This document shows, piece after piece, positions 29,635-37,795 of a stretch of 64,000 nt of DNA. The stretch spans positions 1 to 64,000 of the forward strand of contig CAIPFE010000050.1 in NCBI GenBank assembly GCA_903864275.1. Reading direction: 5' to 3'. How positions within the stretch are numbered: position 1 is the stretch's first letter; each line of letters begins with the position of its first letter. Origin of the DNA: an uncultured Mucilaginibacter sp. Lineage in GTDB: Bacteria; Bacteroidota; Bacteroidia; Sphingobacteriales; Sphingobacteriaceae. The notes under the pieces are model-generated. The model was not told the origin of the DNA. It worked only from the letters and a program-made list of their open reading frames with translations, and did not search any database. Position numbers and translations under genes: made by a program.

Positions 29635-30165
29635 TCAGATGTGTTTATGTGTAATTACATTTCCTTTTTCATCAAGCGGCATAAATAGATTATAAGCTAC
29701 TTCCCAAATGTTCCCTTCCATATCAGCCATTAAAAAATAGTAGCCACCAATGGGTGGTACCTGTGGCTCTTTCATGATCTTTACGCCCCTGCCTTTCATC
29801 ATATTGTACAGATCAATAACCTTTTGCTTCGAATCGACCATATAGGCTAAAGTAAACGGACGGAAACCGGTTTTCTCAGGCGGGGTGGTTGCAAAATCTG
29901 CAAGTTTTTTAGCAGGATATAGTCCGAACAAAAAACCGTTTAGCTTAAAGAAAACGATATCCTGATTTTCTGCCACAGGTTTCCAGCCAAATTTTTCAAC
30001 ATAAAAATTTTTCATTGCCTGTAAACTGTCAACGCCAATTGTAATTATGCTTAAGCGCTGATCCATAGTTTGGCCCATACTGTTTTTTGGCCCGCAAACT
30101 AAAAACAGGAAGGCGAGGACGCACAACAGGGTTATTTTTTGTTTCATGGAATTTTTTGAAAACAA
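29635..30165 (-). CDS. Exported VOC-superfamily (glyoxalase-like) protein, copy 2
   Basis: 176 residues; the ATG at residue 7 (30147) gives a cleaner signal peptide (MKQKITLLCVLAFLFLVCG, ending MGQ). One VOC unit follows (LSIITIGVDSLQAMKNFYVEKFGW, then GGYYFLMADMEGNIWEVAYNLF). It is paralogous to the 28192 protein, including the C-terminal DEKGNVITH ending. No His ligand is seen at the first strand, so metal binding is doubtful. It lies 46 bp after the AraC gene and 2 bp before the hydrolase-fold gene, inside one transcription unit. Possible roles are binding of a small toxic metabolite or antibiotic in the periplasm; this is inference from the family. Confidence 0.82.
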   Translation of the reverse strand: MFSKNSMKQKITLLCVLAFLFLVCGPKNSMGQTMDQRLSIITIGVDSLQAMKNFYVEKFGWKPVAENQDIVFFKLNGFLFGLYPAKKLADFATTPPEKTGFRPFTLAYMVDSKQKVIDLYNMMKGRGVKIMKEPQVPPIGGYYFLMADMEGNIWEVAYNLFMPLDEKGNVITHKHI

Positions 30166-30211
30166 ATATATCCTGCTTAATAGCCGTCCACTTTGGAAAA
30201 AAGCGACAAAA

Positions 30212-30946
30212 TTACAGTTGTGTTGGAGCGACGCCGGTGTATTTCTTTATCTCGTTGGTTAGATGCGAATGGTCATAGTAGCCGCTTTCAAAAGCTATTT
30301 CTAACAAACTTTTATTGGCAGTGTTGTGCCGGATCTTTTGGAAGGTGGATTGGTAGCGCACCAAATTGATAAATTCTTTCGGGCTGATGCCCATGTGCCG
30401 GTTAAAACTTCTTTCCAGTTGTCGGATGGTAGTAAAATACTGCTGTGCCAGGGCATTAACGCTAAGCTGGCCGTTATGGGCCTGTATACCGGCAATTACA
30501 GGGAGAAGCGAGCGCTTTGGCTGCGACAGTTTTTTTAAAAAGAATTGATCAAGGTAAGCGTTAGAATATTTTGTTATGCTTTTAACATCAGGGGCTAACA
30601 TTTTTTTAAACTCAACCGTTTTATCAGTTAGCTGGTGTAATGAAGGGTGATCGTAAAAAACAGTGAAAGCCGCCGGTTTAAACCGGATACCCAAAAGCTT
30701 TGTTTCGGGCAGCATGTCGGTTTCTTTGAACCGGGTCATGGTGCCGATAAGGTAGGCCTGTTCGCTTTTTAACAGGTAAGTACTGCTTTCGGTCTGGCAA
30801 TCGGGGCCAAGGTTAAAAATGATATCGATACAGCCATCAGGCAATATTTTCTCTGTTTGCAAGCCATGCCCGTCGCCTGTGGCCGTCCAGTAGGCGTCGA
30901 TATAAGGCGTTAAAGCAGGGTGGGGTGCAAATTGGGTGTATGTCAT
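30212..30946 (-). CDS. AraC-family transcriptional regulator
   Basis: 244 residues. The N-terminal part (1-150; HPALTPYIDAYWTATG, LPDGCIDIIFNLG, GIRFKPAAF) is the DUF6597-like domain common in Bacteroidota AraC proteins. The C-terminal part (about 150-244) holds the two HTH units: ALAQQYFTTIRQLERSFNRHMGIS and LLEIAFESGYYDHSHLTNEIKKYTGVAPTQL. It is first in a same-strand run with two VOC proteins and a hydrolase-fold protein (46 bp, 2 bp and 58 bp gaps), so it probably controls its own operon. The effector is unknown. Confidence 0.9.
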   Translation of the reverse strand: MTYTQFAPHPALTPYIDAYWTATGDGHGLQTEKILPDGCIDIIFNLGPDCQTESSTYLLKSEQAYLIGTMTRFKETDMLPETKLLGIRFKPAAFTVFYDHPSLHQLTDKTVEFKKMLAPDVKSITKYSNAYLDQFFLKKLSQPKRSLLPVIAGIQAHNGQLSVNALAQQYFTTIRQLERSFNRHMGISPKEFINLVRYQSTFQKIRHNTANKSLLEIAFESGYYDHSHLTNEIKKYTGVAPTQL

Positions 30947-31047
30947 ATAAAATTGTCATTCCGGCACATAAAATTAACAATTATATGCCGGAATGCCAGT
31001 AAAAACGCAGCAAGAATGCTTTGTCTTTCTATGCCGTGCCTTGGGTT

Positions 31048-32226
31048 TTATTCGTTAAACCCTGTATCTCTTAGCCTGATATAGTCATCCAGGGTGTTTT
31101 CTTTAACCCCTTTGTTTCTCATCTTTTTTATGAACGCGGCATTTACCCCATGGTCTACCAATTCCTGGGCTTTATCCAGTGTCAGGTCTTTAAAACCCAG
31201 CTCATTAATGCTCCTGATAAAATTAGCGTTTACACCATGGTCTATCAACTCCTGGGCCCTGTCGAGCGTTACATCTTTGTAGCCCATTTTTTGCATGGTG
31301 TTAATAAATTCAGGGTTTACGCCGTGGTCGCGTAGTTCCTGCGCTTTGTCGAGTGTGATATCTTTATAGCCCATATTCCGGATGCTGCTGATATATTCGG
31401 GGTTTACGCCATGGTCGCGTAGATCTACCGCCTTGTCGAGTGACATTTTTTCGTAACCCATTTTCTGGATACTGGTAATAAACTCAGGGGTCACGCCATG
31501 ATCGCGCAATTCCAATGCCTTATCCAATGGAATATTCTCTTTGTAGCCCATCTTGTGGAAGCTGTTTACAAAGCGCGCGTTTACGCCATGCTCCCTTAAT
31601 TCAACTACTTTACCCAGCGATGGATGGCCCCAGCTTTCGGTTTTAAAAAGGCCAAAATAATCTTCCATTACTTTACGGTTCAGGTTTTGCTGGGCGAGGT
31701 CCTTCAGCTGGCTGTTTGATATTTCACCATATCCGTTAGCCTTCATAAACTCAAAGTAGCTTTTGCTGATATCTGTAAAGAAAATATCCAGCATTAACTG
31801 TTTAGTAAGGCCCGAATAGCCTTTTTGCTCCAGGTACGACTTGAACGGCGCATTTTCAGCAAACGAATAAAACCCGTGTCCCTTGCCGCCTTCAAATACA
31901 CCCTTAAAGGTAACTGTCCCGGCTTCCCTGGTTACGCTAAAACTGCCTTCACCTTTTGGCAAAGTGCCGAGTTCGGATAATGCAAACGATCTGCCGGTAT
32001 TCCAGTCCTCACCGGTAAACTCGATATATACCTTTTCGTCTTCAATATAGGCCAACCATGTGCCCGGCACATGGTTGCCGCCAAAGTTCGACCAACCGTC
32101 GTCGTCTCTGTCCCTGTCCCGGTCTTCAGTCTTAACTTTGACTTTAACTTTTTGCTGCGATTGCGCAGTAAATGCTGTTGCTGCTACCAGGATAACTGAT
32201 AATCCTGCAATTAATATTTTTTTCAT
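31048..32226 (-). CDS. Exported repeat protein with the BlaR1-like outer sensor module (392 residues)
   Basis: 392 residues: signal peptide (1-23), a charged linker rich in K/D/R (26-42), a beta-rich module (about 55-120; GTWLAYIEDEKVYIEFTGEDW, REAGTVTFKGVFEGGKGHGFY), then a helical array of 29-residue repeats (about 200-390) with consensus RDHGVNPEYISSIRNMGYKD. The same beta module plus 29-residue array makes up the outer half of the M56 protein at 34251 and the protein at 32390, so all three are paralogues. It has no membrane helix after the signal, so it should be free in the periplasm or surface. It is the last gene of the run that starts with blaI. No known function; a ligand-sensing or decoy role is inference. 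Confidence 0.75.
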   Translation of the reverse strand: MKKILIAGLSVILVAATAFTAQSQQKVKVKVKTEDRDRDRDDDGWSNFGGNHVPGTWLAYIEDEKVYIEFTGEDWNTGRSFALSELGTLPKGEGSFSVTREAGTVTFKGVFEGGKGHGFYSFAENAPFKSYLEQKGYSGLTKQLMLDIFFTDISKSYFEFMKANGYGEISNSQLKDLAQQNLNRKVMEDYFGLFKTESWGHPSLGKVVELREHGVNARFVNSFHKMGYKENIPLDKALELRDHGVTPEFITSIQKMGYEKMSLDKAVDLRDHGVNPEYISSIRNMGYKDITLDKAQELRDHGVNPEFINTMQKMGYKDVTLDRAQELIDHGVNANFIRSINELGFKDLTLDKAQELVDHGVNAAFIKKMRNKGVKENTLDDYIRLRDTGFNE

Positions 32227-32266
32227 GTCTTTTGGTCTGTTTTGAACAGTTTAAAAATGTATTTTC

Positions 32267-32360
32267 GTAGAGACGCAATATTTTGCGTCTCTGAAACGTT
32301 TCAGAATCATTCCGTCAATGCCATCATTTCGGTCCGAGACGCAAAATATTGCGTCTCTAC
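32267..32360. repeat. 25-bp perfect inverted repeat of GAGACGCAA palindromes
   Basis: Arms 32267-32291 and 32336-32360 are exact reverse complements, and each arm is itself a near-palindrome (AGACGCAA .. TTGCGTCT). The 44-base spacer holds another palindrome, CTGAAACGTTTCAG (32291-32304). It sits between the two exported sensor paralogues. A single related element lies at 59090-59109. It looks like a dispersed REP/MITE-like element and may stop or process the operon transcript. Confidence 0.8.
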
Positions 32361-32389
32361 AAATCCAGCATTTTCTATCTTTCGATCAG

Positions 32390-34066
32390 CTATTTATCTT
32401 CGTTAAACGTGCTTTTCAACCGCATATATTTTCTCAGATCTGTTGATTTAAACCCTTTTTCCTGCATGGATGCCACATATTCAGGCGTTACACCGGTTGA
32501 TTTTAAACCTGGCAATTCATTTAATGGAATGTCGGTAAATCCAAGCTTTTTGAAACCGTTTACATATTCGGGCGTAATGTCCATTGATTTTAATGGGATC
32601 AGGCTGCGTATCTCTATATCCTTATAGCCGATGGCCTCAAATCCTTTAATATATTCAGGCGTTATGTCCTGCGATTTCAGGGCCACCAAATCGTGTACCG
32701 GGATGTTTTTATAACCGGCATCTTCAAAGCTTTTTACATAAGCGGCATCTATATTTTGTGACTTTAAGGCGATCAGGTCGTGTGCAGGGATATCTTTATA
32801 ACCCAGGTCAACAAAGCCTTTTACAAATTCGGGGGTTATGTCCATTGACTTCATCGCGGTAAGCTGGTGATAAGGGATATTTTCGTACCCAACCGCTTTA
32901 AATGAATTTACATAGGCCGCATCGATATTCATTGATTTATAGGCTATCAGGTCGTGTGATGGCGGCAGCTCACTTTCGCCGTTTCCATTTTTTGTACGCA
33001 GGCTGCTGATATAATCGCCGGTTATATCCTGCGATTTAAAAGCGATCAGCTGGTGAAAGCTGATGTCTTTGTAACCCGCATCGCGGATCTCTTTAATATA
33101 AGCCTCGTGGATATGCATGGACTTGCCAGCTACTAAATCATTTGGTGTGATGTCGGCAAAACCATTTGCTTTCCACATTTTTATGTAAGGCTCATCAACC
33201 TTAAGCGCAGCCATGGAAACGAGGTGGTTCCTGCTGATGTCCTTAAACCCGTTTCGCACCACCATCTCCACATAGCTCTTTTTAAGGTCGACCATGAAGA
33301 AAGAAAATGCATCGCGGTCTTCAACTTTGGTTACACCTTCGCTTTTTACAAAGTCACTAAACGCCTTGTCAGCGGTAAATTTATAGTGGCCGTAACCCAT
33401 ATCGCCATCAAATTTTCCGGTAAATACTATGGTTCCGGATTCTCTTTTTAACGAGAACTCGCCTTTTTCCTTTGGCAGGGAAGGGAAATCACTCAGCGCA
33501 AAATCCGAACTGCTCGACCAGTTGTTTTCCTCATCATCCCCCCTGAACTCGATCCGCACCTTGTCGCCCTTTATTTCGGCGAACCAGCTGCCTTCGGTAC
33601 GGTCGCCCCAAAAGCCGTTAACATTAATAATAGGGTTAACGTTTGCATTAACTACCGGATTAACCACGGCATTGACATTCGCGTTAATTATGGGATTTAC
33701 GCTTGTATTGATAATCGGGCTAACGTTTGCATTAACAATAGGGTTAACCATTGCATTCACATTTGCATTAACCACCGGGTTTATAGTTGAATTAACGACC
33801 GTATTAACATTTGCATCAATCACGCTATTAAGGTCATTGTATACAGGCGGGGTTACCACAGGTGCAACTACAGGAATAGCGGGTAAACCGGGAAGTGCAG
33901 CCGGAGGTGCAACGGGGGTTACAGCCGGGATGGCAGGGGTTGCAGCAGGGGCAGCAACCGGAGTTACTGGCGCCTGGCCGTATGTGGGGACATGCATTAC
34001 CGCCGCTAAAGGCAGCAGGAAGAAATACTTCCAAAGGCTGCGGGGGTTAAATTTTTTCGGGTTCAT
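32390..34066 (-). CDS. Exported or anchored BlaR1-derived sensor-module protein with Asn-rich repeats (558 residues)
   Basis: 558 residues. The N-terminus (MNPKKFNPRSLWKYFFLLPL) matches 13 of 20 residues of BlaR1 residues 297-316, its last membrane helix, so this protein looks like a BlaR1 copy that lost the protease half; the helix now serves as signal or anchor. Then come a Pro/Ala-rich linker (33-75), an Asn/Val-rich octapeptide array (80-150), the beta module (158-232; GSWFAEIKGDKVRIEFRGDD) and a 29-residue helical repeat array (about 260-545; SMDITPEFVKGFVDLGYKD). It is same-strand with blaI-blaR1, 184 bp after blaR1. Function is unknown; competition with BlaR1 for a ligand is a reasonable guess. 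Confidence 0.78.
   Translation of the reverse strand: MNPKKFNPRSLWKYFFLLPLAAVMHVPTYGQAPVTPVAAPAATPAIPAVTPVAPPAALPGLPAIPVVAPVVTPPVYNDLNSVIDANVNTVVNSTINPVVNANVNAMVNPIVNANVSPIINTSVNPIINANVNAVVNPVVNANVNPIINVNGFWGDRTEGSWFAEIKGDKVRIEFRGDDEENNWSSSSDFALSDFPSLPKEKGEFSLKRESGTIVFTGKFDGDMGYGHYKFTADKAFSDFVKSEGVTKVEDRDAFSFFMVDLKKSYVEMVVRNGFKDISRNHLVSMAALKVDEPYIKMWKANGFADITPNDLVAGKSMHIHEAYIKEIRDAGYKDISFHQLIAFKSQDITGDYISSLRTKNGNGESELPPSHDLIAYKSMNIDAAYVNSFKAVGYENIPYHQLTAMKSMDITPEFVKGFVDLGYKDIPAHDLIALKSQNIDAAYVKSFEDAGYKNIPVHDLVALKSQDITPEYIKGFEAIGYKDIEIRSLIPLKSMDITPEYVNGFKKLGFTDIPLNELPGLKSTGVTPEYVASMQEKGFKSTDLRKYMRLKSTFNEDK
33617..33829 (-). repeat. 24-bp coding repeats giving an Asn/Val octapeptide array
   Basis: Residues 80-150 of the 558-residue protein repeat an eight-residue unit like VNPIVNAN about nine times, with slippage between NANVN and NPIIN forms. 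The DNA shows the matching 24-base periodicity. Such Asn-rich octads could form a small beta-solenoid or a flexible stalk. Confidence 0.7.
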
Positions 34067-34250
34067 GATTGAGCTTTTTTATTTTGATGTTACAGACGTT
34101 GATGTTTTAATTTGGTTACTTATTATTATACTTTTTTTTAAAATATTTATTTAAAAAAAGGTGTAGTCCGCCCACCTCAGCCATTTTTTAGGGGGTTGAG
34201 TAATAGCGGCCATGCACGGCCGCTATGTTTTAACTATAAACTGAACTGAA

Positions 34251-37058
34251 TTACTTGTCATCGTCGAAGGCGTTCTTCAACTGGATATATTTATTAAGGT
34301 CTTCCGACTTAAAGCCCTTATCCCGCATCTTGCCCACATATTCGGGGGTAACACCGGTTGCTTTTAACGAAGTAGCTTCATTTAAACTAATATCGGGATA
34401 GCCTATTTTTTTGAAGCTCTCTATAAATTCAGGAGTGACGCCTGTTGATTTCAATCCCGCAAAATCATTGATCGAAATGTCCTTATAGCCGGCATCCTGG
34501 AAGCTTTTGATATACTCGGGAGTAATATCCAATGCTTTTAGGCTTGTCAGTTCATTTAAAGGAATGTTTCTATAGCCGACACTTTCATAGCTTTTCGCAA
34601 AATCGGGGGTTATGCCCATCGACCTTAGCGAAACCAGGTCATTTAGCGGGACATTTTTATAGCCTGCGTTACGGAAGCTTTGTGCAAATTCGGGCGTTAC
34701 GCCAACAGACTTCATACTGATCAAGTCATTTGCCGGGATATTTTTATAGCCTATATCGGTAAAGCCCTTTGCAAACGCGGGCGTTACGCCGACGGATTTC
34801 ATGGACACCAATTCGTTAGCCGAAACATGCATATAGCCCGCATTTTTTATGCTTGCTGCATATTCGGGCGTTACCCCTACGGATTTCATGGAAACAAGCT
34901 CGTTTGCTGGGATATGCATATAGCCGGCGTTTTTTAAACTTGTCACATATTCCGGTGTAACCCCCACCGATTTCATCGATACCAGGTCATTGGCCGGAAT
35001 ATTACCATAGCCGGAATTTTTGAAACTCGCCACATATTCGGGGGTAACCCCAACTGATTTCATACTGGTTAGCTCGTTGGCCGAAATGTTTCTATAGCCA
35101 ATAGCCGAAAGGCTTTTTACATAAGCGGGGGTAACCCCAACTGATTTTAAGGATACCAGTTCATTGGCCGGGATGTTTTTATACCCTGCAAGGATCAGGC
35201 TCTGTATGTATTCCGGCGTTACGCCAACGGCTTTCATACTGGTCAGTTCGTTCAGCGGGATATTGGAATAGCCTTCTTTTTGTATAGAGTTGATGTAGGT
35301 GGCGTCAACGTTGAGCGCTTTTACTGAAATAACATCCTCCGCAGGCATGTTATCCGCAACTACCGGTTCTCCTTTTTCGCCGTCCTTTATTTTGGCGCCA
35401 TGCAGCCCCGCGATAAATTTCCCGGTAACACCGGTCGCTTTAAAACTAACCAACTGGTCAAACGCCAGGTGCTTGTAGCCGGCCTTTTCTATCTCGCTCA
35501 CATATTCGGCGGTTACGCCTACTGCTTTCCCCGATACCAATTGTTCGGTAGTAATATCAGTATAACCATTCTGCTTCCAGAAACGGATGTAGGCTTCATC
35601 TACCTTTAGCGCACCCATCGAAATGAGGTCGTTTTTTGAGAGGTTTTTGTAGCCGTTATTTTCAAGCATCACCACGTAATCCTTTTTTATATTGATAACG
35701 AAGAAAGCAAAGTCATCGCCATCCTCAATATCGCTAATGCCGTGCTGGGTTAAAAATGCTTTAAAGTCTTTGCTGGCGGTATACTTATAGTGACCATAAC
35801 CCTGGTTGCCATCAAATTTCCCGTTAAACAGGATCGTCCCGGCTTCCCTTGTTAAACTGAAATCTTCTTTCTTATCCCTTGGCAGCGTGGAAAATTCGCT
35901 CACCATAAAATCCGAATTGTTCGACCAGTTGTGATCATCACTGTCGCTCCTGAACTCAATTCTTATTTTTTCGCCCTTAATACTTGCAAACCAGGTACCT
36001 TCGGTCCCTTCGTTGGTTGAGGCATGGATACGATTGTGGGTATGTGCCTTCCCTTTAGCCACCTGGCTGTAAGCAGCCGGATCGTTAAGTATGCAGGCCA
36101 GTAGGCCAAGCAACGGCACCAGGAAGAAATACTTCCACATGATATGGATATTTGATTTTTTTGCATTCATCATCAATATCCGTTTTTTTAACAGTGACTG
36201 GTTATAGTTGGTGGTGATGCCCAGCGACAGGTGTGGGGCCGATACTTTTAGCAGGCTCATTTGGTAGCTCGCCCTTTCAACTTCTTTATGCTCCAATACG
36301 GCATCGTCGGTTAAAAATTCAAGATTGCTTTCAACTTCGGTGCGGTAAAACCATGCAAATGGGTTAAACCATTGCAATACCAGCACCAGCTCGGCCAGTA
36401 AAATATCGAAGCTGTGGCGCTGTTGAATGTGCACCTTTTCGTGCAGCAGTATCTGGCTGTAAGTTTCCCAGTCGTATTTTTCAGGGTTTATGAAAATATT
36501 ATTGCCGAATGAGCATGGGGCTTTATCGCCGGTCAATTCAACGATGCGGAATTTGCCGTCCTTCATAAAAGGTTTTGTATAAGCCTGGAAAAGCAGCACC
36601 ACCATTTGCAGCAGCAGGTTTAAGCCAAAAGCCGCCACGCCGATCCAATACAAATAAAACAGCCATTTTACCGACCGCTGCAATAACGGGGCCTGCTCCA
36701 CCGTTGCCAGGGGCGCTTCCTTAATTTTGGACTTTGGGGTGGCCTTTGCAATGGCTGCAGCTTTGGCGCTTACCAGAGCCTTTGCAATCACCTGGTTTTT
36801 TATGGCTTCATTTTGTGTTTGGCTAACAACCGGTTGGTAAGGTGTTGGCTGCGTGTTTACCACGGCCACCGGTTTAACACTCTCCCTGAAGGCCCATTGC
36901 TGCGGGATAGGGATCAGCGGCAGGGCAAATGACAGCGCCAGGCAGCAAACCAATACCACCCGGTTGAGGCGGTAAAAAGTTTCTTTTTGCAGCAACAGCT
37001 TGTAAAACAGCAGGCAAACCGTTATCAGCACGGCCACATGCAAAATATAGGGTATCAT
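34251..37058 (-). CDS. blaR1: BlaR1-like M56 metalloprotease with a 29-residue-repeat sensor domain
   Basis: 935 residues. Membrane helices lie at about 3-22, 33-50, 131-158 and 308-325. The zinc site HEKVH (206-210) is in the cytosolic M56 domain, with the downstream E241/E244 region. Instead of a penicillin-binding-like sensor, the outer half has a beta module (354-430; GTWFASIKGEKIRIEFRSD) and then at least 11 tandem 29-residue repeats (core T614 to T903 spaced exactly 29; MKSVGVTPEYVTSLKNAGYMHIPANELVS pattern, written here for one unit in two pieces). Its start overlaps the blaI stop by ATGA. By family logic, ligand binding outside activates the protease, which inactivates BlaI. The inducer is not known; beta-lactam sensing is not supported. 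Confidence 0.9.
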   Translation of the reverse strand: MIPYILHVAVLITVCLLFYKLLLQKETFYRLNRVVLVCCLALSFALPLIPIPQQWAFRESVKPVAVVNTQPTPYQPVVSQTQNEAIKNQVIAKALVSAKAAAIAKATPKSKIKEAPLATVEQAPLLQRSVKWLFYLYWIGVAAFGLNLLLQMVVLLFQAYTKPFMKDGKFRIVELTGDKAPCSFGNNIFINPEKYDWETYSQILLHEKVHIQQRHSFDILLAELVLVLQWFNPFAWFYRTEVESNLEFLTDDAVLEHKEVERASYQMSLLKVSAPHLSLGITTNYNQSLLKKRILMMNAKKSNIHIMWKYFFLVPLLGLLACILNDPAAYSQVAKGKAHTHNRIHASTNEGTEGTWFASIKGEKIRIEFRSDSDDHNWSNNSDFMVSEFSTLPRDKKEDFSLTREAGTILFNGKFDGNQGYGHYKYTASKDFKAFLTQHGISDIEDGDDFAFFVINIKKDYVVMLENNGYKNLSKNDLISMGALKVDEAYIRFWKQNGYTDITTEQLVSGKAVGVTAEYVSEIEKAGYKHLAFDQLVSFKATGVTGKFIAGLHGAKIKDGEKGEPVVADNMPAEDVISVKALNVDATYINSIQKEGYSNIPLNELTSMKAVGVTPEYIQSLILAGYKNIPANELVSLKSVGVTPAYVKSLSAIGYRNISANELTSMKSVGVTPEYVASFKNSGYGNIPANDLVSMKSVGVTPEYVTSLKNAGYMHIPANELVSMKSVGVTPEYAASIKNAGYMHVSANELVSMKSVGVTPAFAKGFTDIGYKNIPANDLISMKSVGVTPEFAQSFRNAGYKNVPLNDLVSLRSMGITPDFAKSYESVGYRNIPLNELTSLKALDITPEYIKSFQDAGYKDISINDFAGLKSTGVTPEFIESFKKIGYPDISLNEATSLKATGVTPEYVGKMRDKGFKSEDLNKYIQLKNAFDDDK
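34290..35290 (-). repeat. 87-bp coding repeats of the BlaR1-like sensor
   Basis: About eleven tandem units of 87 bases code for the 29-residue repeats of the M56 protein. The protein spacing is exact across T614, T643, T672, T701, T730, T759 and T788. The middle units are nearly identical in protein sequence (KSVGVTPEY), which suggests recent duplication or gene conversion. Confidence 0.85.
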
Positions 37059-37417
37059 TTCTTCTGCGATTTAATGAGGTTTACAATTTCATTCAATTCT
37101 TCTTCGGATATCTTTTGCTCTTTGGCAAAAAACATCAGCATGTTGGGATACGAACTATCGAAATACTGGTTAACTATATCCGTCATGGCGTGCTGCTGGT
37201 ACCGTTCTTTTGATATGACGGGGTAATAGCGGAAAACGTTACCGATCGCTTCATGTTCCAGGAAACCTTTATCTTCCAAAATCTTTACCATAGTGGCAAT
37301 AGTATTATAGTGGGGTTTCGGATCGGGCATTTCGTTGATCACTTCTTTTATAAATGCGTGACCAAGCTGCCACATGGCCTGCATTATTTGTTCTTCTCTT
37401 TTCGCCAGTTTTTGCAT
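37055..37417 (-). CDS. blaI: BlaI/MecI/CopY-family transcriptional repressor
   Basis: 120 residues, the normal family length. The N-terminal winged helix (5-75; LAKREEQIMQAMWQLGHAFIKEV, then YNTIATMVKILEDKGFLEHE) binds DNA and the C-terminal part (80-118) dimerises. The stop overlaps the blaR1 start by four bases, so both are translated together. Two inverted repeats of the form ACTAAT-N2-ATTAGT lie just upstream (37444-37461 and 37466-37479), fitting autorepression by two dimers. A matching pair lies in front of the permease at 40432, so this repressor probably controls it too. Cleavage by the M56 protein is inferred from family knowledge. Confidence 0.93.
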   Translation of the reverse strand: MQKLAKREEQIMQAMWQLGHAFIKEVINEMPDPKPHYNTIATMVKILEDKGFLEHEAIGNVFRYYPVISKERYQQHAMTDIVNQYFDSSYPNMLMFFAKEQKISEEELNEIVNLIKSQKK

Positions 37418-37443
37418 AATATTCTAATTTTTTTATAAAGGTG

Positions 37444-37479
37444 ATACTAATTTATTAGTATTACAACTAATTGATTAGT
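37444..37479. promoter_or_regulatory. Two BlaI-type operators upstream of blaI
   Basis: Operator 1 is a perfect dyad ATACTAAT-TT-ATTAGTAT (37444-37461). Operator 2 is ACTAAT-TG-ATTAGT (37466-37479). Their centres are 20 bp apart, about two helical turns, which suits cooperative binding of two dimers. The same pair with the same spacing is found at 40238-40279. Confidence 0.75.
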
Positions 37480-37541
37480 ATTTGAGAGATATCTTTTGTA
37501 AGTTGTTGATTTAGAGTGGGAAAATTTTTATTAAACCATTG

Positions 37542-37643
37542 TGTCATTGCGAGGAGGAACGACGAAGCAATCTCGTCGCTATGTATAATGTTTATGCATG
37601 GCGACGAGATTGCTTCTCCGCCTGTCGTCGGATCGCAATGACA
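37542..37643. repeat. REP/MITE-like inverted repeat (TCATTGCGAGG type)
   Basis: About 100 bases with long imperfect inverted arms: TGTCATTGCGAGGAGGAACG at the left end, and the complementary form ending CGCAATGACA at the right. The inner parts AAGCAATCTCGTCGC and GCGACGAGATTGCTT pair exactly. Elements with these ends are widespread in Bacteroidota genomes. It lies in the divergent gap between blaI and the first permease. Confidence 0.8.
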
Positions 37644-37795
37644 AGAGGGGCTAAGAAAAAGGTGTCCGCCTGCGAACAATCACCATATCAAATCCGAACG
37701 GATTAGTATTTTTCATTTATACCTAAACATCTCATAGATAACTATTTATAACAATGGCATAATCTTAGCGGAAGCCTTTGCCTAATCGCTTCATT

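Noticed and set aside
33429-34154. Plus-strand open frame of 241 codons with Thr/Leu/Ala repeats
   Set aside because: It mirrors the Asn/Val octads and the Pro/Ala linker of the minus-strand sensor protein; the repetition comes from the coding strand.
34290-35290. Regularly spaced DNA repeats suggesting a CRISPR array
   Set aside because: The spacing of 87 bases with no unique spacers and an intact frame shows coding repeats of the M56 sensor.
34251-37058. Beta-lactam sensing by the BlaR1-like protein
   Set aside because: No penicillin-binding domain motifs (SxxK, SxN, KTG) are seen in the outer half, and no beta-lactamase gene is adjacent.
37698-37712. Possible third BlaI-type operator before permease copy 1
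   Set aside because: Only one half (GATTAGTAT) is present, and the other side reads AATCCGAACG; not a dyad of the same type.
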